A stretch of 64,000 nucleotides of DNA from Acidobacteriota bacterium (GTDB lineage Bacteria; Acidobacteriota; Blastocatellia; Pyrinomonadales; Pyrinomonadaceae). Numbering within the stretch: the stretch's first letter is position 1; every line of letters begins with the position of its first letter. A program made the translations under genes and the position numbers. Of this stretch, positions 28,018-37,099 are shown in pieces. The stretch covers positions 1 through 64,000 of the forward strand of contig JAHBSM010000001.1 of NCBI GenBank assembly GCA_019639115.1, given 5' to 3'. A model generated the notes under the pieces. It had not been told where the DNA came from. It did not search any database and worked only from the letters and a program-made list of their open reading frames with translations.

Positions 28018-31000
28018 ATGAGTTCGTGGCATACAAGCCAATTGACCTACGCGCTCGGGCTCGGCGGGATGCTCTCGTTCTACGGCATTGTCACGATCAT
28101 TGTCTATATGCTCCCGGCAAGCAGTGTCGGATATACAGAAAAGATCGTGATCATAGGCCTTGTTTTGATCACGCTCCCGTTTGTCCTTCTCTTTTCTTTC
28201 TTTCGATCAAGACGCCGAAAGAAGCTCGAATCGGCTGAAGCTGCGGCACAGCCCGCAGCCGAAGCGAGCGAAGCCGTTGCTCCCTCAGCTCCTGCGGCAA
28301 AAGCTGTGGGCTCGTATCCGGAGACCGAAGCCGGGCTGCAAGAGGTCGTGCAGTTCCTCCGGTCCTCAAAGCTCGGCAGCGATGGCAAAGAGAGTATCTA
28401 TTCGCTCCCCTGGTACCTCGTGGCCGGCCCGCCGCGTTCCGGCAAAAGCTCGTTGATCGCCGGCGCCGAATTGGATGTTAAAACGCTGCCGAGCCAGCGT
28501 GAGTCCGAGCAGAGCTTGATAAAGCCGACGCGTTCGGTGGACTGGCGTGTTACCAGCGAAGGCGTTTTCATAGATACGGCGGGCAGATTCTGCACAGACG
28601 CGGACAGCGATGAATGGGCCGCCCTGCTTGAGTCCATAAAGAAAATTCGCCCCGGCCGTCCTATCGACGGCCTGATCCTCGTGGTATCCGCAAGCGATGT
28701 CATCAAGCGCGATGAACGCGAAATGGAAGGCGTCGCGAAGAATATGCGCGCGAGGGTGGATGATGCCGGCAAGCGTTTCAGTACACGATTCCCGACCTAT
28801 CTGGTCTTCAGCAACGCTGACTCGATAGAGGGCTTTGAGGATTCTTTCTCGCTTTCTAAAAACGAGGACTCGGACCTCGTGTGGGGAACGACGATCGCTC
28901 TCGAGAATGCCGACAGCGGCCAATCAGCTTTCGAGCCCGAATACGAGATACTCAAGGATGCGGCAATGAAGCGTCGGATCGCGCGTCTTTCGGCGCCATT
29001 TCCTCCGCTGAAACAGCTAAGGATATTTAACTTTCCGCTGCATTTCGGATCGGCCCGAAGGCGTTTCGGTGCATTTGTGAATTCGCTTTTCAGGCCCGAT
29101 CCTTTTAGCTCCAATCCGCTTGTACGCGGTTTTTACTTCGAGGCGACGCAGCCGGCGCGGACCGGCAGCGGTATGCCTTCAAAGGTTGGCCGTGCATACT
29201 TTACCCGCAGGCTGCTGCGCGACGTCATTTTGCGCGACCGCGACCTGGCCGCTGTCTTCGAGGCACGAGGGCAGAGCGGGCCGATCCTCGGATGGCTCCT
29301 GACCGGGATAATGACGCTCGTCGTACTTGCCCTATTAGCAGGTGCCGGCGTTTCGCTTTACAACAACGGCGTCCTGATGCGCGAAGCTCAGGCGCGCGGT
29401 GAGAGACTTGTGGCGTTGACGCGGACCGATGCTTATAAGAATCCCGCAAAGACCACCGAGGAACAGCTCAGGACCGAGATCAATACGACCGAGAATCTCC
29501 GCGAACTGCTCGAAAAGCTAGACGAATATGAAAGAGGCGGAGCGCCTTGGCGGCTTGGATTTGGCCTATACACCGGCAACCGCGTGTATCGACAAACCCT
29601 GCTCCCGGTCTATATGGCCGTGATCGAGAACCGCTACAAGTCAGCCGCGCTCCGCAGAATGGAAGGCGATCTGAGAAAGTTCGCTGCCGCTCCGGGCGTT
29701 GCGAATCCGGCCAAGTTGTCCGATCAGGAAGAACAGACCTTGAGTAAGAATTACGATCTGCTCAAGGCCTATATGATGCTCACGGGCGAATACAAGCAGC
29801 GGGCGGAGGCGTCGCACATCGCCGCGGTAATGAAAGACTATTGGATCGCGGATCTAAAGGTGCCATCGGAATTGAGGACGGCTGCTCTGGCGCAACTCGA
29901 TTTTTGGGCGAAACAGGTCGATCGCGACGACAACGACTATCGATTCCCGCGCATTGAGGCCGACGCTAAGCTGATACGTGACGCACAGGCTAAGCTCCAG
30001 GCCTTCCCGGCCGTTTATCGCTATTACAAACGGAAGGTCTCGGAAATTTCCAAGACCGTCGAGGAAAAGATCGGCCCGTTCTCGGTAGCTGCAATTCTGC
30101 AGCGCGGCGGTGCCGACACGTCATTCATTGAAGGCACCTACCAGGTTCCGGCGGCATTCACCCGTTCGGGACGCAAACTCATGGAAACGGCAATTGCCGA
30201 GGCTAACGAGAAATTGAGCGAGGACGACTGGGTCCTGGGCGAACTCGGTAAAGCAAAAGTGGCCCAGACCACCGATGCCAAGCTGATGGAGGACCGATAC
30301 TATCGGGACTATGTGGACTCGTGGCGCGCCTTTGTCAAAGGCGCCAACGTTCGACCTTACAAGAATAAAGACGACGCAACGGCTGCCCTGCAGGCGTTTT
30401 CGTCAAACAATTCGCCGATGAAGATCCTCGTCGCCGAGGTCTCGCGAAATACGAATCTGTCCGCGCCGTCAGATAACCCGACTTGGTGGGAATGGATCAA
30501 AAGCTGGTTCGTGCGCGAAGATGACGGGACCGGCGGCAGCACTCCTCCGGAAAAAGAGTTCAAACCGCTATTCGCCTTTATCGGCAAGAAATCAGACAAG
30601 GAACGAGCCCCTGTGGAGAACTACGGGACAGCCATCAAGGGCGTTTTCGAGAAGCTCAACGGCATTTCCGCGGACAAGATGAAACAGGTCGCCGAGGAAC
30701 TGGCGGCTGAGTCTGATACCACTTTGCAGCTAAAGACTCGCGAAGGGGCAATTGCGTCAATGCTTGGCAGCTTCAACGAGACAGCAGCCGGACAGGATGT
30801 TGCGAGCCTTCTGCAGCAGCCGCTCGGCAATCTTCGAAACCTTCTCGGAGCCGGTGCACAGGAACAGCTAAAAAAGGCGTGGACCGACCAGATCCTGCCA
30901 GCGGCGAGGGAGATCGAGCGAGGTTATCCATTCGACGACAGCCAGTCCGATGCGGACCTGACCAAACTGACGGCGTTCCTCAACCCGGTCGATGGCAAGC

Positions 31001-31581
31001 TGTCTAAATTCTACGACGACAAGCTCAAACGATACTTTGACGAGGTCGGAGGCGAATTGAAGCTCAAGGATTCTGCTGAGGTCAAGTTCAGCGACGATTT
31101 CGTCCGGTATCTTAACAACGCTTTTGCGCTCCGCAAAGCACTATTCGGGACCGGGCAAACGCCAAAGTTCGAGTACACCTTCAGCTTCAAGCCGGGCAAA
31201 GACGCGATCGTCGAGGTAGTGATCGACGGGCAAAAACTCACTTCCGAAGGTACCGGTTCCATCAAAGGCAGTTTCCCGGCGGCGGCTTCGGTGGAGAACG
31301 GCGTGGTGCTCTCGTCGAGCTCAGCCGGGCCGGCACCGCCCGCGGATGCGAACAGCGGCTCACAGCAATCCGGCCCGAGCCAGCTCAAATTCCCGGGCAC
31401 ATGGGGACTTTTCCGATTCGTGGACGCCGGCCGCCCGCAGAAACAGCCCGGAGGCGAGTATTCGCTCGGGTTCTCGGTCGGCGGCAGGTCGGTCTCGGCC
31501 CAGATACTCCCGAGTGGCGGAGACCTTTTCAACAAGAGCATTTTCAGGCAGTTCAAAGCACCAGACGCGATGGTCAAGTAA
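28018..31581 (+). CDS. tssM: Type VI secretion membrane ATPase-like protein TssM (IcmF)
   Basis: 1187 residues, the usual TssM length. Two membrane helices (about 12-32 and 42-62) precede an Ala/Glu-rich linker and a cytosolic GTPase-like domain with a Walker A GPPRSGKSS (137-145) and a DTAGRF Walker B-like site. A third helix lies at about 422-445 (WLLTGIMTLVVLALLAGAG). A large periplasmic region follows, with the IcmF-related domain and a C-terminal beta domain (KFPGTWGLFRFVDAG). TssM links TssL in the inner membrane to the outer membrane. AGGAG precedes its ATG. No tssJ lipoprotein gene is adjacent. Confidence 0.95.
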   Translation: MSSWHTSQLTYALGLGGMLSFYGIVTIIVYMLPASSVGYTEKIVIIGLVLITLPFVLLFSFFRSRRRKKLESAEAAAQPAAEASEAVAPSAPAAKAVGSYPETEAGLQEVVQFLRSSKLGSDGKESIYSLPWYLVAGPPRSGKSSLIAGAELDVKTLPSQRESEQSLIKPTRSVDWRVTSEGVFIDTAGRFCTDADSDEWAALLESIKKIRPGRPIDGLILVVSASDVIKRDEREMEGVAKNMRARVDDAGKRFSTRFPTYLVFSNADSIEGFEDSFSLSKNEDSDLVWGTTIALENADSGQSAFEPEYEILKDAAMKRRIARLSAPFPPLKQLRIFNFPLHFGSARRRFGAFVNSLFRPDPFSSNPLVRGFYFEATQPARTGSGMPSKVGRAYFTRRLLRDVILRDRDLAAVFEARGQSGPILGWLLTGIMTLVVLALLAGAGVSLYNNGVLMREAQARGERLVALTRTDAYKNPAKTTEEQLRTEINTTENLRELLEKLDEYERGGAPWRLGFGLYTGNRVYRQTLLPVYMAVIENRYKSAALRRMEGDLRKFAAAPGVANPAKLSDQEEQTLSKNYDLLKAYMMLTGEYKQRAEASHIAAVMKDYWIADLKVPSELRTAALAQLDFWAKQVDRDDNDYRFPRIEADAKLIRDAQAKLQAFPAVYRYYKRKVSEISKTVEEKIGPFSVAAILQRGGADTSFIEGTYQVPAAFTRSGRKLMETAIAEANEKLSEDDWVLGELGKAKVAQTTDAKLMEDRYYRDYVDSWRAFVKGANVRPYKNKDDATAALQAFSSNNSPMKILVAEVSRNTNLSAPSDNPTWWEWIKSWFVREDDGTGGSTPPEKEFKPLFAFIGKKSDKERAPVENYGTAIKGVFEKLNGISADKMKQVAEELAAESDTTLQLKTREGAIASMLGSFNETAAGQDVASLLQQPLGNLRNLLGAGAQEQLKKAWTDQILPAAREIERGYPFDDSQSDADLTKLTAFLNPVDGKLSKFYDDKLKRYFDEVGGELKLKDSAEVKFSDDFVRYLNNAFALRKALFGTGQTPKFEYTFSFKPGKDAIVEVVIDGQKLTSEGTGSIKGSFPAAASVENGVVLSSSSAGPAPPADANSGSQQSGPSQLKFPGTWGLFRFVDAGRPQKQPGGEYSLGFSVGGRSVSAQILPSGGDLFNKSIFRQFKAPDAMVK

Positions 31582-31613
31582 ACAATGGCCGCTGCCGGCC
31601 GAGGAGATATCCG

Positions 31614-32414
31614 ATGGAAAACGCTAAACAAAGACTGGCCGACGGCGACCTCAGCGGCGCGATCGTCGCCGCACTCGATCATGTGCGGGCGAATCCGACC
31701 GATATACCGGCCAGGATATTCCTTTTCGAGCTTTCCCTGTTCTCAGGTGACTGGGACCGTTGTGAGAAACAGTTGGATACCATCGGACATCAGGACGCCA
31801 ATGCCCTCATCGGTTCGATGATATTTCGTCAAAACCTGGCGGCTGAAAAGGATCGGATCCGTTTCTTTGACGAAGGCGTAAAGCCCGGGATAATGGCTGC
31901 CCCGCCGGCGTATATCGAAGATCTTCTGAACGCCAATAACCGGATACGGGAAGGAAACATCGCCGAAGCCAGAGCGATGCTGGACACGCTCGAAGAAGAG
32001 CGTCCTGCGTTCGCCGCGGTCGTGAACGGCACCGAGGTCGAAGACCTTCGCGACTACAGCGATGCGACGATGTGCATTTTCGAGGTCATATTCAAGGACT
32101 CGTACACGTGGCTGCCTTTCGAGAACGTGAGCCGCATCGAGTTCTTTGAGCCAAGGTCACTCCGCGACCTTTACTGGATACAGGCCAACGTCGAGCTCAC
32201 CAATGGCACAAATGGCGAGATGTTCATTCCCGCACTCTACGCCGGCAGCTTCCGGCACGACGACGACCGGGTCCGCCTGGGCCGCATGACCGACTGGCGC
32301 GATCTGGGTGACGAACTCTACACCGGCGAAGGGCTCAAGATGTATTGGATGGACGGGAAGGAACGTTCCATACTCGAGCTCAGAACAATAGAGTTCGTCC
32401 ACGGGTCTGAGTGA
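31614..32414 (+). CDS. tagJ: Type VI secretion accessory protein TagJ (ImpE family)
   Basis: The start at 31614 (266 residues) follows GAGGAG with good spacing; the frame is open upstream inside tssM but that part is not ImpE-like. The N-terminal half is TPR-like (LADGDLSGAIVAALDHVRANPTD, then ARIFLFELSLFSGDWDRCEKQL), and the C-terminal ImpE part includes SYTWLPFENVSRIEFFEP, LRDLYWIQANVEL and a tail GLKMYWMDGKERSILELRTIEF. TagJ binds TssB of the sheath and modulates its disassembly by ClpV. This is notable because no tssB, tssC or clpV lies in the window. It closes the T6SS block. Confidence 0.92.
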   Translation: MENAKQRLADGDLSGAIVAALDHVRANPTDIPARIFLFELSLFSGDWDRCEKQLDTIGHQDANALIGSMIFRQNLAAEKDRIRFFDEGVKPGIMAAPPAYIEDLLNANNRIREGNIAEARAMLDTLEEERPAFAAVVNGTEVEDLRDYSDATMCIFEVIFKDSYTWLPFENVSRIEFFEPRSLRDLYWIQANVELTNGTNGEMFIPALYAGSFRHDDDRVRLGRMTDWRDLGDELYTGEGLKMYWMDGKERSILELRTIEFVHGSE

Positions 32415-32430
32415 TCCGTCCACGGTCCGG

Positions 32431-32703
32431 TCATAGCTTGCCGAGGAGCATCAGTATGCCTATCGCTATGAATGCGACGGCGACGATGCGCTGAAGCCAC
32501 TCGGTCGGCACATATTGGCTCAAGACCCCGCCCACCAGCACTCCGAGGAGCGTCACCACCACCAATGCCGCCGACGCACCGATGAAGACAGCGGCCTTCG
32601 ATTCGGTGTTGGCGGTCATCGTGATAACAGCGAGCTGGGTCTTGTCGCCCAGTTCTGCCAGAAACAACGTCAGGAACGCAGTACCCATTACTTTCCAGTC
32701 CAT
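32431..32703 (-). CDS. Half-size GDT1/TMEM165 (UPF0016) family membrane protein
   Basis: A 90-residue protein with three predicted helices. It contains one copy of the family signature E-L-G-D-K-T (residues near 17-22 in FLAELGDKTQLAVITMTA). Full-length members have two such repeats in about 190-210 residues and transport Mn2+ or Ca2+; half-size bacterial versions must assemble as homo- or heterodimers. No sister half gene lies beside it. Convergent with tagJ (16-base gap) and divergent from an APC permease. Mn/Ca export is inferred from the family. Confidence 0.85.
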   Translation of the reverse strand: MDWKVMGTAFLTLFLAELGDKTQLAVITMTANTESKAAVFIGASAALVVVTLLGVLVGGVLSQYVPTEWLQRIVAVAFIAIGILMLLGKL

Positions 32704-32778
32704 ATCAAAGCATTCTATACTCAGTGCAAAGCGGGATAAAATCTGAGCGGCAATCTTGCCGCAAGTGCTTGCAACTGC

Positions 32779-32803
32779 GTGCGAATTGATTCAAAATTCG
32801 CAC
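32779..32803. repeat. Perfect 9-bp inverted repeat upstream of the second APC permease
   Basis: GTGCGAATT (32779-32787) and AATTCGCAC (32795-32803) flank GATTCAA, about 55 bases before the permease ATG. A T7 run lies at 32817-32823, also before the start. It may be an operator or a leader attenuator. A nearby GCAAG-TG-CTTGC repeat (about 32762-32773) adds further symmetry. Confidence 0.4.
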
Positions 32804-32858
32804 ACGGTCCCGTTCCTTTTTTTACTCAACCACAATTGCGGTAGCGAGAACCAAGAAT

Positions 32859-34853
32859 ATGAGTCTATTCAGAACCAAATCGATCGATCAGATACAGGCC
32901 GATGCCTCTGCAGGTCTCAGCGACCACGACTCGGACGGGCCGAGGCTGCGGCGAACTCTTGGCGTATTCGACCTGACCCTGATGGGCATAGCCGCGATCA
33001 TCGGAGCCGGTATTTTCGCCATGGTCGGCAAAGCGTCGTTCAACGGCGGGCCGGCGGTATCGCTGCTGTTCGTATTTACGGCATTCGCGTGTGGATTCTC
33101 GGCACTTTGCTATGCCGAATTTGCGTCGCGGATACCCATCGCGGGCTCGGCTTACACTTACGCGTATGCTTCGATGGGCGAGTTCATAGCTTGGATCATC
33201 GGTTGGGACCTGATAGTCGAATATGCGATCGGCAATATTGCGGTCGCCATATCGTGGAGCGATTATTTCACCGGACTGCTCAAGGGCTACGGCATCGAGA
33301 TACCTGTCAATCTGACGATGGATTTTCTCACTGCCCGCAACGGATTCAACGCCGTCAACGAAGCGCTCGCCGGCGGATCGACGCTCGGGGCATTGACCGC
33401 AGCATGCGATAAGCCCGAAGCCGCTATCGCTTGCTCGCAGCTCGAGGCTCATCAGGCGTGGATGAACGCTCCGGCCCCGGGCGGGATCCCGCTTGTCGCC
33501 GACCTTCCGGCCCTGCTAATCACACTCGTTATCACAACGCTTGTATTCGTCGGGATCAAGGAGTCCAAGTTCGCCGGCAATGCGATGACCGTTCTCAAGA
33601 TCGGCATCATCCTTCTGGTCATTTTCCTCGGGCTCAATTATGTCAATCCGTCCAATTGGTCGCCGTTCGCACCTAATGGCATCACCGGAGTGCTAAAGGG
33701 CGTATCGGCTGTATTCTTTGCCTACATTGGATTTGATGCATTGTCCACGACCGCTGAGGAATGCAAGAATCCGCGGCGCGACCTGCCGATCGCGATGATC
33801 CTGTCGCTTGTGATCTGCACGGTCCTCTATATTGCGATCGCTTTGGTGTTGACCGGTATGGTCAGCTATAAACTTCTGGACGTTGGTGATCCGCTCGCCT
33901 TCGTATTTGGCCCCGACGGAGCCAACATTCCCTGGGTCGCGGGATTGATCGCGGTAAGCGCGGTCATTGCATTGGCGACCGTTTTTCTTGTCTTTCAGAT
34001 CGGCCAACCGAGGCTCTGGATGGCCATGAGCCGCGACGGCCTGCTGCCAAAGATATTTTCGTCGATACACCCCAGGTTCAAGACGCCCTGGTTCTCGACC
34101 ATTATCACAGGTCTCGTGGTGGCGATCCCGGCGCTGTTCATGAACCTGACGGAGGTAACGGACCTCGCTAGTATCGGGACCCTCTTTGCTTTCGTAGTAG
34201 TTTGCGCGGGCGTTCTGTTCAAAGAAAAGGAGTTCAGGGAGCAGGGCTCGCGCTATGTCCCATACATCAATTCTCAGATCTTTCTGCCGCTGATCCTTAT
34301 CGGGGTCTTCGGGCTGATCTATTATCTCAATCCGGATTTCTACACCGATCTGGTCAAGATCGAGCCCGCGGAAGGCGAGTCAATGTTCGCCGCATTCTCG
34401 CACAAGATCCCGATGATCTTCTTTTTTGCCGTCGCCGCTGTACTGCTTGTGCTGAGCCTGACTAAAAAGCTCTCGCTGATCCCGATCCTGGGACTTCTCT
34501 CGTGTCTCTATCTGATGACGGAACTCGGCGTATCGAACTGGACGCGGTTCGCGGTGTGGCTGCTATTCGGCTTTGCAATTTATTTCGGTTATAGCTATGA
34601 CCGCAGCAGGCTGTCGCCCGATCCCGACGGCCCAAAGCGGCGAGATCCGGCCTTGGCGATCGGAGCGGTCGGGTTCCTTGTGGCCGGACTTGGCTTGGGC
34701 ATCACTGCATTTTCGTTCATCGCTGATCTTATAGTTCACGTTTTCCCGTCGCTCAGCCGCCAAACGGTCACTACGGTCGAGGTTGCGCTGTTTGTCATCG
34801 GCGCCGCTGTCGGTATCGCCGGAGTCGTCATAGGTACAAGACGGAAAGAATGA
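32859..34853 (+). CDS. APC superfamily amino-acid permease (CAT-like), second copy
   Basis: A 664-residue inner-membrane transporter of the same type as the permease at 18021. It shares the substrate segment GIAAIIGAGIFAMVG, the helix 2 motif CYAEFASRIPIAGSAYTYAYASMGEF, and the central [27 protein letters not shown] stretch split over helix 6. It differs in an insert of about 50 residues after helix 4 (around 155-205) containing two Cys residues (ALTAACDKPEAAIACSQLE), which may form an external loop. It probably takes up amino acids by proton coupling. No strong Shine-Dalgarno is visible. Confidence 0.92.
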   Translation: MSLFRTKSIDQIQADASAGLSDHDSDGPRLRRTLGVFDLTLMGIAAIIGAGIFAMVGKASFNGGPAVSLLFVFTAFACGFSALCYAEFASRIPIAGSAYTYAYASMGEFIAWIIGWDLIVEYAIGNIAVAISWSDYFTGLLKGYGIEIPVNLTMDFLTARNGFNAVNEALAGGSTLGALTAACDKPEAAIACSQLEAHQAWMNAPAPGGIPLVADLPALLITLVITTLVFVGIKESKFAGNAMTVLKIGIILLVIFLGLNYVNPSNWSPFAPNGITGVLKGVSAVFFAYIGFDALSTTAEECKNPRRDLPIAMILSLVICTVLYIAIALVLTGMVSYKLLDVGDPLAFVFGPDGANIPWVAGLIAVSAVIALATVFLVFQIGQPRLWMAMSRDGLLPKIFSSIHPRFKTPWFSTIITGLVVAIPALFMNLTEVTDLASIGTLFAFVVVCAGVLFKEKEFREQGSRYVPYINSQIFLPLILIGVFGLIYYLNPDFYTDLVKIEPAEGESMFAAFSHKIPMIFFFAVAAVLLVLSLTKKLSLIPILGLLSCLYLMTELGVSNWTRFAVWLLFGFAIYFGYSYDRSRLSPDPDGPKRRDPALAIGAVGFLVAGLGLGITAFSFIADLIVHVFPSLSRQTVTTVEVALFVIGAAVGIAGVVIGTRRKE

Positions 34854-34946
34854 CAATTTACAAATCTTTGCATTCGGCGTGTAACCTGATCGACGGAAAA
34901 TGCGTCTTAGCCATTGCAGTTTGCAATTTCTGATAAAGGAGCTTTT

Positions 34947-35510
34947 ATGAAACGTATCTTGTTTGCGGCCGCGTTGTCGGTCTTAGCGTTTGCGGCGGGA
35001 GCTGCGGCCCAGGAGAAACCCGCCGATTATTCCGGCACTTGGGTGCTCGACGTGAGCAGGTCTAAACTGACGATGCCGGTCGATTCTATGACGATGACCG
35101 TAAGTCAAAGCGAGAAAGAGATCTCAATAACGACTGAGACCAAGCGTCCGGCACCACCCGAAGGCCAGCGGCCCGGCGGAGGCGGCATGGGCGGCGGACG
35201 CGGGCCGGGCGGAGGCCGGGGCCTGATGGGCGGCGACGGAACGACCACCTATTCGCTCGAAAAGAAAGAAACTTCGATGAATATAGATGGGCCGATGGGC
35301 TCGATCCCGGTTTACCTCAAAGCAAAGGCCAAGAACGGCAAGCTGGAACTGTCCCGCAATGCCGTATTCAACGGCCCTATGGGCGAAGTGTCTATGGGGA
35401 GCAAGGAAGTGTGGGAAATGAGCGCGGATGGCACGACCCTGACCGTGAATCGCGAGACCACCACAATGCAGGGGACCAACTCGTCAACTCTCGTCTTTAC
35501 GAAGAAATAG
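34947..35510 (+). CDS. Secreted hypothetical protein with Gly-rich insert
   Basis: The ATG at 34947 follows AAAGGAG and yields 187 residues with a signal peptide (MKRILFAAALSVLAFAAGAAAQ). The mature protein opens DYSGTWVLDVSRSKL, a pattern seen in lipocalin-like or DUF-type secreted proteins of Acidobacteriota. A Gly/Arg/Met-rich segment lies between about residues 74 and 94, which is unstructured and may be species-specific. The second half is beta-rich (TSMNIDGPMGSIPVYLKAKAKNGKLELSRN). The function is unknown. It is followed by a strong terminator. Confidence 0.7.
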   Translation: MKRILFAAALSVLAFAAGAAAQEKPADYSGTWVLDVSRSKLTMPVDSMTMTVSQSEKEISITTETKRPAPPEGQRPGGGGMGGGRGPGGGRGLMGGDGTTTYSLEKKETSMNIDGPMGSIPVYLKAKAKNGKLELSRNAVFNGPMGEVSMGSKEVWEMSADGTTLTVNRETTTMQGTNSSTLVFTKK

Positions 35511-35537
35511 GCCGGGACCTAGGCGTCCAGGCATGAG

Positions 35538-35572
35538 AAAGGCCGTCCGGCGCGTGTCCGGACGGCCCTTTC
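35538..35572. terminator. Bidirectional terminator between convergent genes
   Basis: GGCCGTCCGG (35541-35550) pairs with CCGGACGGCC (35558-35567) over a 7-base loop. The stem is flanked by AAA on the left and CTTT on the right, so it can serve both the secreted protein gene (+) and the DHH gene (-). Confidence 0.7.
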
Positions 35573-35640
35573 CATTTTGCCGAGACAAATTGGCGGCAAC
35601 TCGCGGAGGTCACTGCGGCGATCTGAATCGCCCTACGTCG

Positions 35641-36600
35641 TTATTCCGGAAACCTGAGTGTTTCTATGATCTCGGCCATATATTGGCGCCCGAGTTCGAC
35701 GGCGTCCGGCGGGAGACTAACGGCACCGACCACAGCGTGTCCGCCGCCGCCGTATCTCTCGCAGATCTCGGCAATGTTGTGAACGCGCGGGCGCGGAGCC
35801 CATGGATTAGAACCGACCGAGATCTTTGTTCGAAACGTGCTTTGGCTCAAGCTGACGACATAGGTGACATCCGGGTGATAGTAGTACGGGATGAATTTGT
35901 TGTAGCCTTCGATATCGGTGCCGACGAGGTCAAAGCTGACCACCCCGCGGTCCGTCACGCAGCGTTCTTTGATGATAGCGGCGGTCTCCCAATGACGAGA
36001 CAGGATCGGGCCGAGTTTAGCTTCGATCTCAGGACTGGACACGAGCCTATCCAGCGATGTCTCGGTCAGCGACCGAATGATGTGCTCGACAAAGCCCGGA
36101 TCCTTTTCGCCCTCGATGACCTGCATCAGTTTGAGCGCGGGCGAACGCAGCTCGACGCACTGAGCCGGCGATTCGTACAGCGCGCCGTCGATGATGTGTG
36201 CCCACTCGATCAGCTCGGCCAGGCTCTCGTCCCGCCAGCCGAAATTCTCTCTTCCGATCCTGGCTATGAACTCGGCGCACGATCTACTCTTGGTATCGAG
36301 AAACTTCTTGCCGCTGGTATCCGCTCGGAAATGTGCCTCGTCCTCGGGCGTCAAAAACGCCGACTGATGGTGGTCGAACCACCACGTCAGCCTGTCATCG
36401 GGACAATACTTGAAATCGACGATCGCATTCTCGTCGCCGTCGAACTGTTCGCGGTCGAACGCGTTGCCGGCACGATGCATCGTGGGCGTATATGCAACGA
36501 CCGCCTCCATGTCGATCACAGCCTTATAGAATTTGGTAAATATCGCGGCTGACGAAACGCCGTCGAAACAGTTGCCGTGATAGAGTATCCTTAGCTTCAT
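35641..36600 (-). CDS. DHH family phosphoesterase
   Basis: 319 residues from the ATG at 36600. It begins with motif I of the DHH superfamily (LYHGNCFDGVSSAAIF, metal-binding Asp near residue 12). The central motif WFDHHQS near residue 78 is the name-giving DHH. A second-domain His/Gly motif, YGGGGHAVVGAVSL, lies near the C-terminus (GGGH of DHHA1). Members hydrolyse phosphodiester bonds in nanoRNA, cyclic dinucleotides or pAp with Mn2+. It is similar in layout to RecJ-like/NrnA proteins but I cannot assign a specific substrate. Cytosolic and complete. Confidence 0.85.
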   Translation of the reverse strand: MKLRILYHGNCFDGVSSAAIFTKFYKAVIDMEAVVAYTPTMHRAGNAFDREQFDGDENAIVDFKYCPDDRLTWWFDHHQSAFLTPEDEAHFRADTSGKKFLDTKSRSCAEFIARIGRENFGWRDESLAELIEWAHIIDGALYESPAQCVELRSPALKLMQVIEGEKDPGFVEHIIRSLTETSLDRLVSSPEIEAKLGPILSRHWETAAIIKERCVTDRGVVSFDLVGTDIEGYNKFIPYYYHPDVTYVVSLSQSTFRTKISVGSNPWAPRPRVHNIAEICERYGGGGHAVVGAVSLPPDAVELGRQYMAEIIETLRFPE

Positions 36601-36652
36601 AGGCAAAACATTTTAGGCTAGTGGACGGTATCGGATTCGTCAAGCATCACTA

Positions 36653-37099
36653 ATGGAAATCAGACGGGCGACAACGCGGGACATCGACGCGATCGCGGAG
36701 TTCAACTGCAGGATGGCCCTCGAGACCGAGGGAAAGACGCTTGATCGCGAAACGGTTCTGGCGGCCGTCGGCCGAGTGTTCGCCGACGCGGCAAAGGGTT
36801 TCTATGTCGTCGCTGAGGACGAAGGCTCGGTCGTGGGCTGCCTCATGATCACATACGAGTGGAGCGATTGGCGAAATGCCGACTGGTGGTGGATACAGTC
36901 GGTTTATATCGTACCCGCGAGCCGCGGCCGAGGACTGTATGGGCAGATGTATAGAACCGTCAAGGGTATGGCTCGGGCCGAAGGCGGCGTTTACGGTATC
37001 CGCCTATATGTCGAACACGAGAATCACCACGCTCAACGTGTGTATGAGAGCCTCGGCATGGAACGGTCCAACTATTACATGTACGACGAGGAGCTATGA
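36653..37099 (+). CDS. GNAT family N-acetyltransferase
   Basis: A 148-residue acetyl-CoA-dependent transferase. The core is complete: N-terminal strand and helix (IRRATTRDIDAIAEFN), a central strand (GFYVVAEDEGSVVGCLMITYEW), the acetyl-CoA loop VYIVPASRGRGLYGQMYRTV (R/Q-x-x-G-x-G/A near residue 90), and the C-terminal NHHAQRVYESLGMERSNYYM with the GNAT Tyr. The substrate (amino group of a protein, antibiotic or metabolite) is unknown. It heads a three-gene operon in which each pair overlaps by the ATGA tetranucleotide. Confidence 0.9.
   Translation: MEIRRATTRDIDAIAEFNCRMALETEGKTLDRETVLAAVGRVFADAAKGFYVVAEDEGSVVGCLMITYEWSDWRNADWWWIQSVYIVPASRGRGLYGQMYRTVKGMARAEGGVYGIRLYVEHENHHAQRVYESLGMERSNYYMYDEEL

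Noticed and set aside
35533..36552. 339-codon open frame on the plus strand opposite the DHH gene
   Set aside because: The minus strand encodes DHH motifs in order; the plus frame begins in the terminator region and shows no family pattern.
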